From assembly GCA_024743115.1 (NCBI GenBank), contig JANSXC010000041.1:1-36614 (forward strand): a stretch of 36,614 nt of DNA, given 5' to 3'. Positions 7,070 through 14,437 of the stretch are shown piece by piece. The position numbers and the translations under genes were made by a program. Below the pieces are notes generated by a model, which ran no database searches, had not been told where the DNA came from, and saw nothing but the letters and a program-made list of their open reading frames with translations. Positions within the stretch are counted from its first letter, which is position 1. Every line of letters starts with the position of its first letter. Source of the DNA: a bacterium (GTDB lineage Bacteria > Planctomycetota > UBA1135 > UBA2386).

Positions 7070-7753
7070 ATGACGTTCTGTCCGAAGTGCAGGTCTCACG
7101 TTCGGGTCAAGTACACGGAGGCCAAGACGCGCTGCGCTGTGTGCGCAACACCCGTGCTGAGCTACTGTCCGCGTTGCAAGGTGGACACGGAGACCGCATG
7201 GCGCGGCGAGGGGCCGACGGCTCACTGTTCCGAGTGCGACGGACCCTACCCAGAGATGGCGGAGGAGTGCCGCAAGAAGGGCATCAGCAGCACTGGGAAT
7301 CTGGGGCCTTGCGGCAGGTGCGAGAAGCCCGTTCGATTCGATGAGCGTGGCCCGATTCCAGTGTGTTCCGAGTGTGGGCTTGAGGAGCAAGCCGCACGAG
7401 CGTTGGCGAAGAGGAAGGATGACGACATTGAGGCCTCACTCCCTCAGCGCGTCACGTATCGTCCGTCGCAAGTGACGGCCGGCGCCATGATGGAGATTGC
7501 CTACTCCACATGGGGCGCGAAGCTCCCAGCCATTGTGACGATCGCGTGGGAGCCAACCCGCGGAGTTCACACGCTCCAGTTCACGGAGAAAGAGGTTTCC
7601 GGAGGTACGGCAACGATTGCCATCGAGGTGCCGCACGGGGCGACTGCTGGCCATGTGCACGACAGTCCACGACAGTCGAAGAGGCTCTTGATTCCCGTGG
7701 GGCATAAGTCAGTACGGCGACTACCGGGGTTTCTCGGGCGACTGTTCGGCTAG
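7070..7753 (+). CDS. Multi-zinc-ribbon protein of unknown function
   Basis: The first 115 residues hold six CxxC pairs (CPKC, CAVC, CPRC, CSEC, CGRC, CSEC), enough for about three zinc ribbons. The C-terminal half has no cysteine cluster and looks beta-rich (IVTIAW, HTLQFTEKEVSGGTATIAIEV). No signal peptide or membrane segment is evident, so it is probably cytoplasmic. ATG 7070 is preferred over TTG 7061. It opens the cargo block of the element and is followed after 14 bases by the membrane-protein gene, so the two may be co-transcribed. Zinc ribbons suggest nucleic-acid or protein contacts; no specific function can be assigned. Confidence 0.75.
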   Translation: MTFCPKCRSHVRVKYTEAKTRCAVCATPVLSYCPRCKVDTETAWRGEGPTAHCSECDGPYPEMAEECRKKGISSTGNLGPCGRCEKPVRFDERGPIPVCSECGLEEQAARALAKRKDDDIEASLPQRVTYRPSQVTAGAMMEIAYSTWGAKLPAIVTIAWEPTRGVHTLQFTEKEVSGGTATIAIEVPHGATAGHVHDSPRQSKRLLIPVGHKSVRRLPGFLGRLFG

Positions 7754-7767
7754 ATAGGATCAACGTT

Positions 7768-8181
7768 GTGCGGGTGATTCCCGACATGCGCGCAAGTGAC
7801 CGGATTCGGATGTTGCAGGCCGAGGCGCAGAAGAGGGCCTGGCTCCGACACCTTCGCACCGCCTTCACTGTCATCGCGCATGTAGCGTTCCTCCTGTGCG
7901 GCCTCTTCGTTTGGTCGCTACTGGACTGCGATGACCCGAGCACTGTGGATGACTCGCTCATCGGACCTGCAGTCGGCCTCCTTGGGGTCCTGGGGCTTCC
8001 GATCTTGGGGCTCGTGATCGCGGGTGCGCAGACAGGCCCAGCTATCTCAGCTTTGTTCCCACCACTGATCATCTTCGCGCTTCCCTGGAGCGATGTGCAC
8101 TACGCAGCGATCCCTGTTCTCGCATGGCTGATCGCGCACACTTGCGTGTTAATCTGGTGTAGCATGCGTCGCACAAGCTAG
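7768..8181 (+). CDS. Small membrane protein, element cargo
   Basis: Unrecognised 137-residue protein with about three hydrophobic segments (AFTVIAHVAFLLCGLFVW, a long GPAVGLLGVLGLPILGLVIAG stretch, and IPVLAWLIAHTCVLIW) after a basic N-terminal helix. GTG 7768 is chosen because AGGAT lies about 8 bases upstream; ATG 7786 is possible. It lies 14 bases after the zinc-ribbon gene in the same direction, which suggests an operon. Confidence 0.7.
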   Translation: MRVIPDMRASDRIRMLQAEAQKRAWLRHLRTAFTVIAHVAFLLCGLFVWSLLDCDDPSTVDDSLIGPAVGLLGVLGLPILGLVIAGAQTGPAISALFPPLIIFALPWSDVHYAAIPVLAWLIAHTCVLIWCSMRRTS

Positions 8182-8235
8182 CCGCAGCAGCAGACGCTCG
8201 CATCGCTCGCGCTGCTGAGCGGCCGATCCGTTGCC

Positions 8236-8601
8236 ATGCCAAGAGTCCTTGCGCTTGCCCTGTTCGCCCTGTTTGTCGCGTCGTGCCATTCGATCGGGCG
8301 TTCGTTCAAGAGCGACTTGGCAACGCTCTCGCGTCTTGAGGTGGGGCGGACGACGCCGGAGGAGGCCGTCGAGATCTTGGGCGGTGAGCCTTACATTCGA
8401 CAGAATCTGCCCGATGGCACGTTGGCGTGGCACTGGCAGCACATTCAGGCAGGCGCCTACGTAGGTGTGACGGACAACCGCTACATGGTGTTGATCTTCA
8501 AGCGCCTCACCGCCGGTGAGGCGTTCCGGTTCAAGGTCGTTCAGCACGCTCAGAACATCGATCTCCCCCCGGACATGCCGTTCGGAGCCGTCGTCAAGTA
8601 G
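8236..8601 (+). CDS. BamE/SmpA-OmlA-like small lipoprotein
   Basis: Has a lipoprotein signal peptide (MPRVLALALFALFVASC), so it is probably lipid-anchored in the envelope. The mature part has the SmpA/OmlA pattern: LEVGRTTPEEAVEILGGEPYIRQNLPDGTLAWHWQH, in which a threonine-glutamate helix start, a conserved LG.P turn and an aromatic strand follow each other. BamE helps outer-membrane protein assembly, but small BamE-like folds also occur in unrelated lipoproteins, so the function is open. It is carried by the mobile element between a membrane protein and the HEPN-DUF2971 pair. Confidence 0.72.
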   Translation: MPRVLALALFALFVASCHSIGRSFKSDLATLSRLEVGRTTPEEAVEILGGEPYIRQNLPDGTLAWHWQHIQAGAYVGVTDNRYMVLIFKRLTAGEAFRFKVVQHAQNIDLPPDMPFGAVVK

Positions 8602-8720
8602 GCCTGGTAGTAGGATGGCCAACTCTACGCAGCTGCCGACGGACCGCGTCATCACGCAACCGCGAGATCAAGCGACCCCGCGTGCGGCCCGCGGCTGAGC
8701 GTGAGAGACGTTGGGCAGAC

Positions 8721-9236
8721 ATGAAGCTCCATCACGCACTTGACGACGAAGCTTGGATCAAGCGCATCAAGGCTCAGCTACCTCGATCGCGAGATCCCGT
8801 ACTCGTCGTTCTCAAGGGGCATCTGTTGGTGGAGGAGCAACTCGACCGCCTGATTGCCGCGAGCTGTAGGAGGCCTGAAGACCTTGACCAAGCACGGCTC
8901 ACTTTTTCGCAGAAGCTGAGCCTTGCCAGTGCCCTTATCGGATCGTTCTCCCAAAAGCGTTTCGTCGAGCGTCTCAATCGCATGCGCAACAAGCTCGCAC
9001 ACAGGCTCGACGGGTACAGCCTTGAGCAGGAACTCAACGATGTGCTGCGCTCGTATGATTCGGAGGAGTTCGCAGAGTACGGTGTAGCCAAGCTTTCCAC
9101 TCTCAGGCGGCTCGGCTACCTGAAGAGGATGGTGGCGCTCACCTGCGGCATCTTGGCGGGTATCGCGGGCGGGATGCGCGCCGCGCGTGCGCACTCGGGT
9201 GCACCGGTGCCGCCCAAACAAGACGGGTACCCGTGA
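8721..9236 (+). CDS. HEPN-like protein with RNKLAH motif
   Basis: A mostly helical 171-residue protein. It has the conserved pattern LKGHLLVEEQLDRLI (31-45), TFSQKLSLASALIG (61-74) and RLNRMRNKLAH (84-94). The R89-x4-H94 motif is the signature of HEPN-fold RNases, which act in toxin-antitoxin and abortive-infection systems. Catalytic activity is inferred, not shown. The C-terminus has a hydrophobic Gly/Ala segment (MVALTCGILAGIAGGM) that may touch the membrane. The stop overlaps the start of the next gene (TGATG context at 9234-9238), so the two are translationally coupled. ATG 8721 is chosen; an upstream GTG would add 13 residues. Confidence 0.72.
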   Translation: MKLHHALDDEAWIKRIKAQLPRSRDPVLVVLKGHLLVEEQLDRLIAASCRRPEDLDQARLTFSQKLSLASALIGSFSQKRFVERLNRMRNKLAHRLDGYSLEQELNDVLRSYDSEEFAEYGVAKLSTLRRLGYLKRMVALTCGILAGIAGGMRAARAHSGAPVPPKQDGYP

Positions 9237-10015
9237 TGTCGTACCTCCCGCCAGTTGACCAGAGGGCGTCCCAGCTGCCCGCCATTTTTAAGTATGTGCC
9301 GGTTCGAGGTGAGGAGGAGCTCGACCGCGCCTGCGCGATGATCGCTGATCGATCGCTGTGGTTCTGGCACGTCACCGGGCAGAATGATGAGCGCGAGTGC
9401 CAGCCCGACGTCTTCTGGGGCGGTGGCTTCGAGGAGATCTACCGCTACTTTCTCGACGATCTTAGGGAGGCTTTTCCGGACGCAGACCAGGGGGCTATCG
9501 AGCGGCAGGCCCGAATGGCCGCCAGCAATCCACAGATCCCGAAGCCCGAGCAGGTCTATCGGATGTGGGCGATCTGCTGCTTCTCGGCTGCTCGTGACTG
9601 TCCTTACCTGTGGCGCGAGTACGGCGCCGATGGAGCGGGCATCATGATTGAGTATCCAACGCCGGAGGGTTCATCGGCTGGGCTCGCTGGAAGGGTCACG
9701 TACACCGACGAGCCCGTCCGCCTGGACCTGCTTCAGATGGATGAGAGCACGATGTATCGAGTGTTCACAACCAAGACAACGCAGTGGCGTCGTGAGCGGG
9801 AGTATCGCATGGCTCAGCGCCTGGACGCTCCATCCTCAGGGCGATCCGTCGTTTTCAGCGACCTCAAGATCGCCAGCGTCACGATCGGTGCTCGCTTGCA
9901 GGTCGCCTCAGCGGCTCGGGTTCAGCAGGTTTGTCAACGAGCCGGGATTGAGGTAAGGCAAGCCCAACGCGGCTTAGCGGCCGACAATCGTGCCCAAGGG
10001 GGCGATCGCGGCTGA
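9236..10015 (+). CDS. DUF2971 family protein
   Basis: Matches DUF2971: an early KYVPVRGEEEL segment, a FWHVTGQNDERE segment, the core ICCFSAARDCPYLWREYGADGAGIMIEY (typical CFS...W..Y..G..G..I pattern), then AGRVTYTDEPVR and a late KTTQWRREREYRM motif. The molecular activity of this family is not established; members are seen in phage and mobile-element cargo. The start ATG 9236 shares a base with the stop of the HEPN-like gene. It is the last gene before attR. The coupling suggests that the two products work together, for example as toxin and modulator; that is inference. Confidence 0.82.
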   Translation: MSYLPPVDQRASQLPAIFKYVPVRGEEELDRACAMIADRSLWFWHVTGQNDERECQPDVFWGGGFEEIYRYFLDDLREAFPDADQGAIERQARMAASNPQIPKPEQVYRMWAICCFSAARDCPYLWREYGADGAGIMIEYPTPEGSSAGLAGRVTYTDEPVRLDLLQMDESTMYRVFTTKTTQWRREREYRMAQRLDAPSSGRSVVFSDLKIASVTIGARLQVASAARVQQVCQRAGIEVRQAQRGLAADNRAQGGDRG

Positions 10016-10192
10016 GCATCACGCCCTTGCGAAGGCGGGGTCCGGGAACGCATCGAGTAGCCTGTTGGCTAACTCATCCGTCGTTCACCGCGTCGGGCAG
10101 CGCCGTGAGGCAACACGCCGCGTCACCTTGCAACCCAACCGTTCGGCGCTAACCTCTTCGCTGACAAAGAACTTCCCGCGCTAAACAGCTGG
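10016..10192. other. Non-coding right end of the element
   Basis: No gene is visible between the DUF2971 stop and attR. Short CTAAC-containing segments occur at about 10069 and 10150 but do not form a paired recombination site. Confidence 0.5.
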
Positions 10193-10239
10193 CGTTGCCA
10201 ACGTGAGGGTCGTGAGTTCGAATCTCATCACCCGCTCCA
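10193..10239 (+). repeat. attR: 47 bp direct repeat of the tRNA-Gly 3' part
   Basis: Identical to 2565-2611. The upstream half of the tRNA is missing here, so this copy cannot make a tRNA. It marks the right end of the element. Confidence 0.95.
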
Positions 10240-10242
10240 AGA

Positions 10243-10286
10243 CGAAGAAAGGCCTGTCCCGAGAGGGACAGGCCTTTCTTCGTTTT
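10243..10286 (+). terminator. Intrinsic terminator after attR
   Basis: A perfect 18 bp stem (10243-10260 with 10265-10282), a GAGA loop and then TTTT (10283-10286). It lies 4 bases after the tRNA-derived attR sequence, the position expected for the original tRNA-Gly terminator. If so, the element has moved it 7.6 kb away from the tRNA. Confidence 0.9.
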
Positions 10287-10564
10287 GGAGCCTTTGTCCG
10301 CAGAAGCTAGGCGAACAACGGTACGGGCGGATTGGCCAACTGGCGCCATACGCTGCTGCGGGGTGGCGCGCTTCGCGCGCCGGGGGGATGGGGTGCTGTG
10401 CCGGCTGGTAGGGAGTCTGCGATGGGAGGATCTGACCGAGGTCGGTTCAGGCGAGCCGATGCCGGACGAGGCGTTCTTGCCGCCGCTCCAGGTCTGGGGC
10501 GGCGGCCTCAGGGCTGCGGCGTTGGACTGGGGTTCGCCGCTGTTTGCGAGAGAGCTGGTGTGGC

Positions 10565-10653
10565 GCCGGCGTTGCGGTTCATGCCTCCGACGGTTCGGGT
10601 GATGGCCGAGAGAGCGCGACGTTGAGGTTGCCACTATGGTGCTGGGGCATCGG
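10565..10653 (+). pseudogene. Remnant of a second tyrosine integrase
   Basis: Two short pieces match the intact integrase. ALRFMPPTVRVMAE (10568-10610) corresponds to ALPFMPPTVRAMVE (codons for residues near 199-212), and VEVATMVLGHR (10622-10653) corresponds to VEAAAAVLGHR near residue 365-376. The catalytic arginine, the LRH box and the tyrosine are all missing, and the two pieces lie in different frames. The second piece runs straight into the repeated leader of the 115-aa gene. Upstream sequence from 10290 to 10560 shows no clear match. Confidence 0.78.
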
Positions 10654-11072
10654 GCGGCGCGGCAGGTCGCGATTCGGAGTGCTGCGCTGCAGTTCCCTTC
10701 TCTTCAGGACATGGGCCGAAGTCGATGAGTGAGCCGGAGATCAGAAAGTTTGAGGATGCGGTCACGAAACTCGGGGATGCGATCCCGGGTCATCCGTTGC
10801 CCGTTGCGCTCGAATTGGCGAGCGAGTTCGCGGGCCGGCCTGTGGCGGAGGTGCGGATCGCGATCTACTACTCCGCGAGGGAGCTCGAAGCTCGCGTCGC
10901 TGAAGAGCCGGCTGCGCCGCAGCACGTCCGGAAGTGGGAGCCTCACTGGGCGATCCTGTTCTCTCGGGAGGAAGGTGAGCTCGATGGTGGCTTCATCTTT
11001 CTCGACGGCATGCAGGTTTGCGTCTTCGACGATGGCGTCGTGATGGCCTCCGAGGACAACGAGGTCGACTGA
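10653..11072 (+). repeat. Long repeat copy B, beyond attR
   Basis: Same orientation and content as 3941-4360: about 72 bases of leader plus the whole 115-aa gene. Similarity fades within about 15 bases after the stop codon. Confidence 0.93.
10725..11072 (+). CDS. Acidic 115-aa protein, copy B
   Basis: Differs from copy A (4013-4360) at one residue: glutamine instead of glycine in the FLDGMxVCVF segment. At DNA level there are 11 differences: nine are synonymous third-position changes and two fall in the one changed codon. This pattern points to purifying selection on the protein after the copies separated. The gene lies beyond attR, next to the fragments of a decayed integrase, so it is probably left over from an earlier related element. 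The function is unknown. Confidence 0.8.
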   Translation: MSEPEIRKFEDAVTKLGDAIPGHPLPVALELASEFAGRPVAEVRIAIYYSARELEARVAEEPAAPQHVRKWEPHWAILFSREEGELDGGFIFLDGMQVCVFDDGVVMASEDNEVD

Positions 11073-11102
11073 GGTTGAAGAGGCGTTGTTCCACCAGAAA
11101 GG

Positions 11103-11957
11103 ATGCGAGCGACTCCAGACAAGATGGCCTCGGACAAACCGAGGGGCTGCCGACGCACTGGACGAATCGGTTGCCTCCTGACGGTGTTGGGCTCTCTGGC
11201 CATGGCGGTCGGATTCGCCTGGTTCACCGCGTTGTGGCCTCAGACCGTGACGTTCGAGTTGGCGGGGCCTCCGGGGGCAGTGGTCGTCAGAGTCGGTCAG
11301 CGGTCTTTGAGCGAGCCGCTCCCGACTACGATCACGTTTCGCAACTTGGCCGCGCGAAACGACGTGCGTGTCGACTATGCGGGTCGATCTCTGTTGGGTG
11401 AGGTCCAGGGCCTCATGTACGGCTTCAAGTCGGGTCACGTTGCACTCGCCTGTCAGGCCGAGGGTCTCGATGGCTCTGCCTGGTTCATCGCGGATTGGTC
11501 CAAGGTCGAGGTTCGACCTCCCGAGCCTGGCCAGAGCTGGTTGATCTACGATGGTCAGGGCGCGGGGCCGATCTCCGTGGATGGGGTGGCCTACGAGGAC
11601 GCCGGTCCTGCGCCGGCGGTGATTCCATTGAAGGAAGGCCCGGTGGAGATTCGTGGCCGGTACTTCGTGTGTGAGATGCGCGTCGACCCAGGTGCTTGCG
11701 TCTGCTTGTCGGCCTTTGAGCACTGGGGAGACACGTTCTGGCTCCGAAGCCGAGGCCTGGGCTTCTCTGAGGGTTGGATCCGGGTCGACGGGAAGGAACC
11801 CGTGGTCTTGGGGGCGCTGACCGAACTGGCAGAGGTGACCGGGCGCGAATGTGAGATCGAATGTCGCTCGATCACCGGACGCGTTGCTCGGATTCACTCC
11901 CGATACCTTCCGGGTGCGACCGGCGGACTCTTGTTTCGGTTGGCGCGGGATCCGTGA
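11103..11957 (+). CDS. Hypothetical protein with one N-terminal membrane segment
   Basis: An unrecognised 284-residue protein. A basic N-terminus is followed by a hydrophobic helix (IGCLLTVLGSLAMAVGFAWFTALW, near residues 20-43), so most of the protein is predicted to lie outside the cytoplasm. The rest looks beta-rich with many glycines and short strands (VTFELAGPPGAVVVRVGQR, SWLIYDGQGAGPISVDGVAYE). Four cysteines near the C-terminal half (CEMRVDPGACVC) could form disulfides. ATG 11103 has a poorly spaced Shine-Dalgarno (AAAGG directly before it); ATG 11124 is the alternative. It follows copy B of the 115-aa gene by 30 bases and may belong to the same decayed element. Confidence 0.7.
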   Translation: MRATPDKMASDKPRGCRRTGRIGCLLTVLGSLAMAVGFAWFTALWPQTVTFELAGPPGAVVVRVGQRSLSEPLPTTITFRNLAARNDVRVDYAGRSLLGEVQGLMYGFKSGHVALACQAEGLDGSAWFIADWSKVEVRPPEPGQSWLIYDGQGAGPISVDGVAYEDAGPAPAVIPLKEGPVEIRGRYFVCEMRVDPGACVCLSAFEHWGDTFWLRSRGLGFSEGWIRVDGKEPVVLGALTELAEVTGRECEIECRSITGRVARIHSRYLPGATGGLLFRLARDP

Positions 11958-12059
11958 GCCATGGGGTCATCAGAAATCGCGGCGGGCGGTTCATCGATCG
12001 GTCGAGGGTCGCGTGGGCGGTGCCTGCAGAAGACTCGAGATGATGTAGATTCGGGCGTG

Positions 12060-12509
12060 ATGTATGTGCTGGTCTCGCTTGCGACAGGTTTGATCGCCTA
12101 TGCGCTGCTGATCGTCAGTCCGCCGGCCAGCAAGCTCTTGGATGGCGGTGGGAATCTCTACGGGGCCGGAGCGGTCGTTGCTGCGACCCTGGTGTCGACG
12201 CTGGCGTTGCGGCGGATGATTCTCAGGCCGGGCTTGGGATCCTTGGTCGGGGCGGGGATTCTGCATGCGTTGCTCTCCGCCGTGATGTTCACGACGGGGC
12301 TCGTGGTCTTGGGGCGGATCCTGTTCGGCGGCGGGTCACTGGTCGGGATCCCGCTCGAGGTCCTGGTCTCGGCTGTTTATGCCGTGGTCTACTGCGCGAT
12401 GACCGGCTACGTGACGTTTCCGCTCGGCTGGTTGACGGTGTGGGCGCTGCGGCAGTTGCCGCGACCGGGCTCGGCGGCACCTGCACCGCGCGCTGGATCC
12501 GGCGGTTGA
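12060..12509 (+). CDS. Small multi-pass membrane protein
   Basis: A 149-residue unrecognised protein with about four hydrophobic segments: MYVLVSLATGLIAYALLIV at the start, GAGAVVAATLVSTLAL, GILHALLSAVMFTTGLVVLGRILF and VLVSAVYAVVYCAMTGYVTFPLGWLTVWAL. The tail is short and proline-rich. An upstream in-frame start at 11961 would add a polar leader without a binding site, so ATG 12060 (or GTG 12057) at the first membrane helix is preferred. It lies about 100 bases after the 284-residue protein gene. Confidence 0.65.
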   Translation: MYVLVSLATGLIAYALLIVSPPASKLLDGGGNLYGAGAVVAATLVSTLALRRMILRPGLGSLVGAGILHALLSAVMFTTGLVVLGRILFGGGSLVGIPLEVLVSAVYAVVYCAMTGYVTFPLGWLTVWALRQLPRPGSAAPAPRAGSGG

Positions 12510-12608
12510 ACGTCCGGCATCGGCCGAAGAAGTCGAATCAGGTCGCGCGGGGTGGGCGTCGCGCTGGGGGTCCGTCGCAGGCGAGTGGGTCGCTCGCTGC
12601 AGAAGGAG

Positions 12609-13853
12609 TCAGTGCGGCGACGGCAGTCTTCGCGCCGTCAGCCACGCCTGCAGGGCGGCCTTGGTCGCCTTCGTCAGGCACGCCGGTTGGAGGCCCCACG
12701 CGTCATGACTGCGCAGAGTCGTCAGGCCGATGAGGCTGGTCTCCGCGAGGCGCGTACCGTTGGCGTCGAAGAACTGCAGTACGCCTTGGCCGCAGCCGGG
12801 AATGGAGAAGCGCGGTTGGAAGCCAGGTTCGGGTTGCAGGATGGCCAGCAGTCCGCCGATCTCGGTCGGGTCCTTCGTAGTGAAAAGGACGCGGTCGTCG
12901 GGTTTCGGATGGCAGCTCGAACCGGTGCGGAAGCGCAGTTCTGTGGCGTTGGCGATGCGGTCGTGCAGCGCCTCTGTCGAAGTCACCTGGATGCGGGCGT
13001 TCGGATGGTCGTGGCGCAGTCGTTCGACCTCGCCTGCAGGCACGTCCGAGAACCACGTCACGAACTCGTGGAGCCGGGGCAGGGGAACGGTCGGCAGGTG
13101 CGTGATCCGACAGTGCTTCGCGATGACGGTTCGCAGCGTCGGGTGGCCGCCGAGCGGCCGGAGGTCGGCACAGACTTCGCTGGAGTCGAGCCAGCGCAGC
13201 TGCGGCAGGTCGTGGACCCAGTCCAACGGCATCGTCGCGCCGGGGGCGCCCCATTCGGGCGAGGGCGGCTCGTCGGATTCGGGCACCCAGGCCTCGTTCG
13301 GCAGCGCGAGGTAGCGCAGCTCGCGAAACCGCGCGAAGCCGCGCGGGTCCACCGGGTCGGCGTAATGCATGTGCAGGTAGCGACACGTCGCCGGCAGGCT
13401 GCTGAGGTCGATGGCGTCGACGAGCGGGCCGAACTCGAGCAGGCACGAGCGCGGATCGATGCGCACGAGTTCCGCGGCCATCGCGGGTTGCCAGCGATCG
13501 ATGCTGACTCGCCGTAGGCCGCGCGCCTCGGCATCGGTCAGCGCCGCGAGGTCGCCGGGTTCGCGCACCTCGATGGCGACGAGCTGTCGACCGCCTTCGT
13601 GAAGCCGCCAGACGCGTTCGCTCGACTCCTGTTCGAAGACCTGGTCCTCGACGTCGTCGATCACCAGGAGCGGCCAGTCCAGCACATCGCCGGGGAGCGG
13701 CGTCTGGTCCTCGCCCGTGATCGCGATGATTCGGGTTGTGAGCGCGTCGCCGTTCCGCTCGAACCGGTACTTCGGCGTCGTTCGGCCGGATTCGCCGGAG
13801 CCCAGTGCGAGCGCGACCGCGAGCAGGCCCGTGGAGAGTCCGAGGCGAGGCAC
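12609..13853 (-). CDS. Exported leucine-rich-repeat-like protein
   Basis: A 414-residue protein with a signal-peptide-like start (LGLSTGLLAVALALGSGESG). The middle (about residues 110-270) has irregular LRR-like units such as LPATCRYLHMHYADP, FARFRELRYLALPNEAW, LPQLRWLDSSEVCADLRPLGGHPTLRTVIAKHCRITHLPTVPLPRLHEF, so it probably forms a curved binding surface. No catalytic motif is seen. The start is a GTG at 13853 without a clear binding site. It lies 56 bases downstream of the histidine-phosphatase lipoprotein gene on the same strand, so the two may be one transcript. Its exact partner is unknown. Confidence 0.72.
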   Translation of the reverse strand: MPRLGLSTGLLAVALALGSGESGRTTPKYRFERNGDALTTRIIAITGEDQTPLPGDVLDWPLLVIDDVEDQVFEQESSERVWRLHEGGRQLVAIEVREPGDLAALTDAEARGLRRVSIDRWQPAMAAELVRIDPRSCLLEFGPLVDAIDLSSLPATCRYLHMHYADPVDPRGFARFRELRYLALPNEAWVPESDEPPSPEWGAPGATMPLDWVHDLPQLRWLDSSEVCADLRPLGGHPTLRTVIAKHCRITHLPTVPLPRLHEFVTWFSDVPAGEVERLRHDHPNARIQVTSTEALHDRIANATELRFRTGSSCHPKPDDRVLFTTKDPTEIGGLLAILQPEPGFQPRFSIPGCGQGVLQFFDANGTRLAETSLIGLTTLRSHDAWGLQPACLTKATKAALQAWLTARRLPSPH

Positions 13854-13909
13854 GCGGTGGAGAACGGGTCGGGCTCGGGCGAGGTTCAGAACGGATCGCC
13901 TGCCGCGTG

Positions 13910-14437
13910 CTACCCGCCGCTCGCCGCGCCGAAGTGCAGGAGCGTCGACGTGACCGTCCCGTCGGGGCCGATGACGACTGCGTAGAGCCGGTCGTATTCC
14001 TGCTCGGTGATCGGGCTGCCGGGATCGGCGCCGAGCAGCTCAACGGCGGTTGGGGTGGTGTTGCTGTGGCCGACGACCAGGTGGCGCCCGCCGGTCGAGC
14101 GCAGTCCGTCCACGAGTGCCGGCAGGTTCCTCGGGTCGTAGAGCTGTACTTCGAGGTCGGCCGCTTTGGCGAACGGTGCGGCGGTGGCGCGGGTGCGGCG
14201 GTAGTTCGAGCTGTGGATCTGTTCGATGCCGGCACTGCGCAGAATCGTCGCGAGGGCTTCGGCGCGTGCTTTGCCCGCGGCCGACAGCTCGGGGTCGCGG
14301 CCGCGACCGGCCTTCTCGGCGTGGCGCACCAGGAAGACGACGAGTTCTGGTTGGAGTTCGACTGGTGGTGGGGTCGCGCAGCCGGTGAACGTGGCGACGA
14401 CGAGCCAGAGCAGGAGCGGCAGTCGGGCGGATCGCAT
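13910..14437 (-). CDS. Histidine-phosphatase family lipoprotein
   Basis: A 175-residue protein that starts with a lipoprotein signal peptide (LPLLLWLVVATFTGC). It is followed by the phosphoglycerate-mutase/histidine-phosphatase (SixA-like) signature VVFLVRHAEKAG, in which the RH pair supplies the phospho-accepting histidine. YRRTRATAAPFA gives the second arginine, and HLVVGHSNT gives the second catalytic histidine. Such enzymes hydrolyse phosphate esters; being lipid-anchored, this one acts outside the cytoplasm. ATG 14437 is chosen because it places the signal peptide at the N-terminus; a longer frame to 14548 has no support. It is first in a likely two-gene unit with the LRR-like gene. Confidence 0.88.
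   Translation of the reverse strand: MRSARLPLLLWLVVATFTGCATPPPVELQPELVVFLVRHAEKAGRGRDPELSAAGKARAEALATILRSAGIEQIHSSNYRRTRATAAPFAKAADLEVQLYDPRNLPALVDGLRSTGGRHLVVGHSNTTPTAVELLGADPGSPITEQEYDRLYAVVIGPDGTVTSTLLHFGAASGG

Larger units (their letters stand above)
2565..10239. mobile_element. 7.6 kb integrative element in tRNA-Gly with HUH Rep
   Basis: Bounded by a perfect 47 bp direct repeat (2565-2611 and 10193-10239), which gives a 7,628 bp unit. Gene order from the tRNA end is tyrosine integrase, acidic 115-aa protein, winged-helix-like protein, DUF1580 protein, HUH Rep, a non-coding hairpin region, zinc-ribbon protein, membrane protein, BamE-like lipoprotein, HEPN-like protein and DUF2971 protein. 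All genes are on the plus strand. No capsid, portal, terminase, T4SS or separate relaxase gene is present. Known parallels are tRNA-integrated elements with replication initiators, such as actinomycete AICEs and integrated rolling-circle plasmids. Assignment as an integrative plasmid-like or satellite element is inference; the boundaries are read directly from the sequence. Confidence 0.92.

Noticed and set aside
10062..10158. Integron attC-like site (CTAAC boxes)
   Set aside because: Both CTAAC boxes point the same way and no complementary GTTAG box or paired arms are found.
10193..10239. A second tRNA-Gly gene
   Set aside because: Only the 3' part of the tRNA is present; the acceptor 5' strand and the D arm are missing, so it is attR.
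2565..10239. Prophage or full ICE
   Set aside because: No capsid, portal, terminase, tail, coupling protein or T4SS gene is present.
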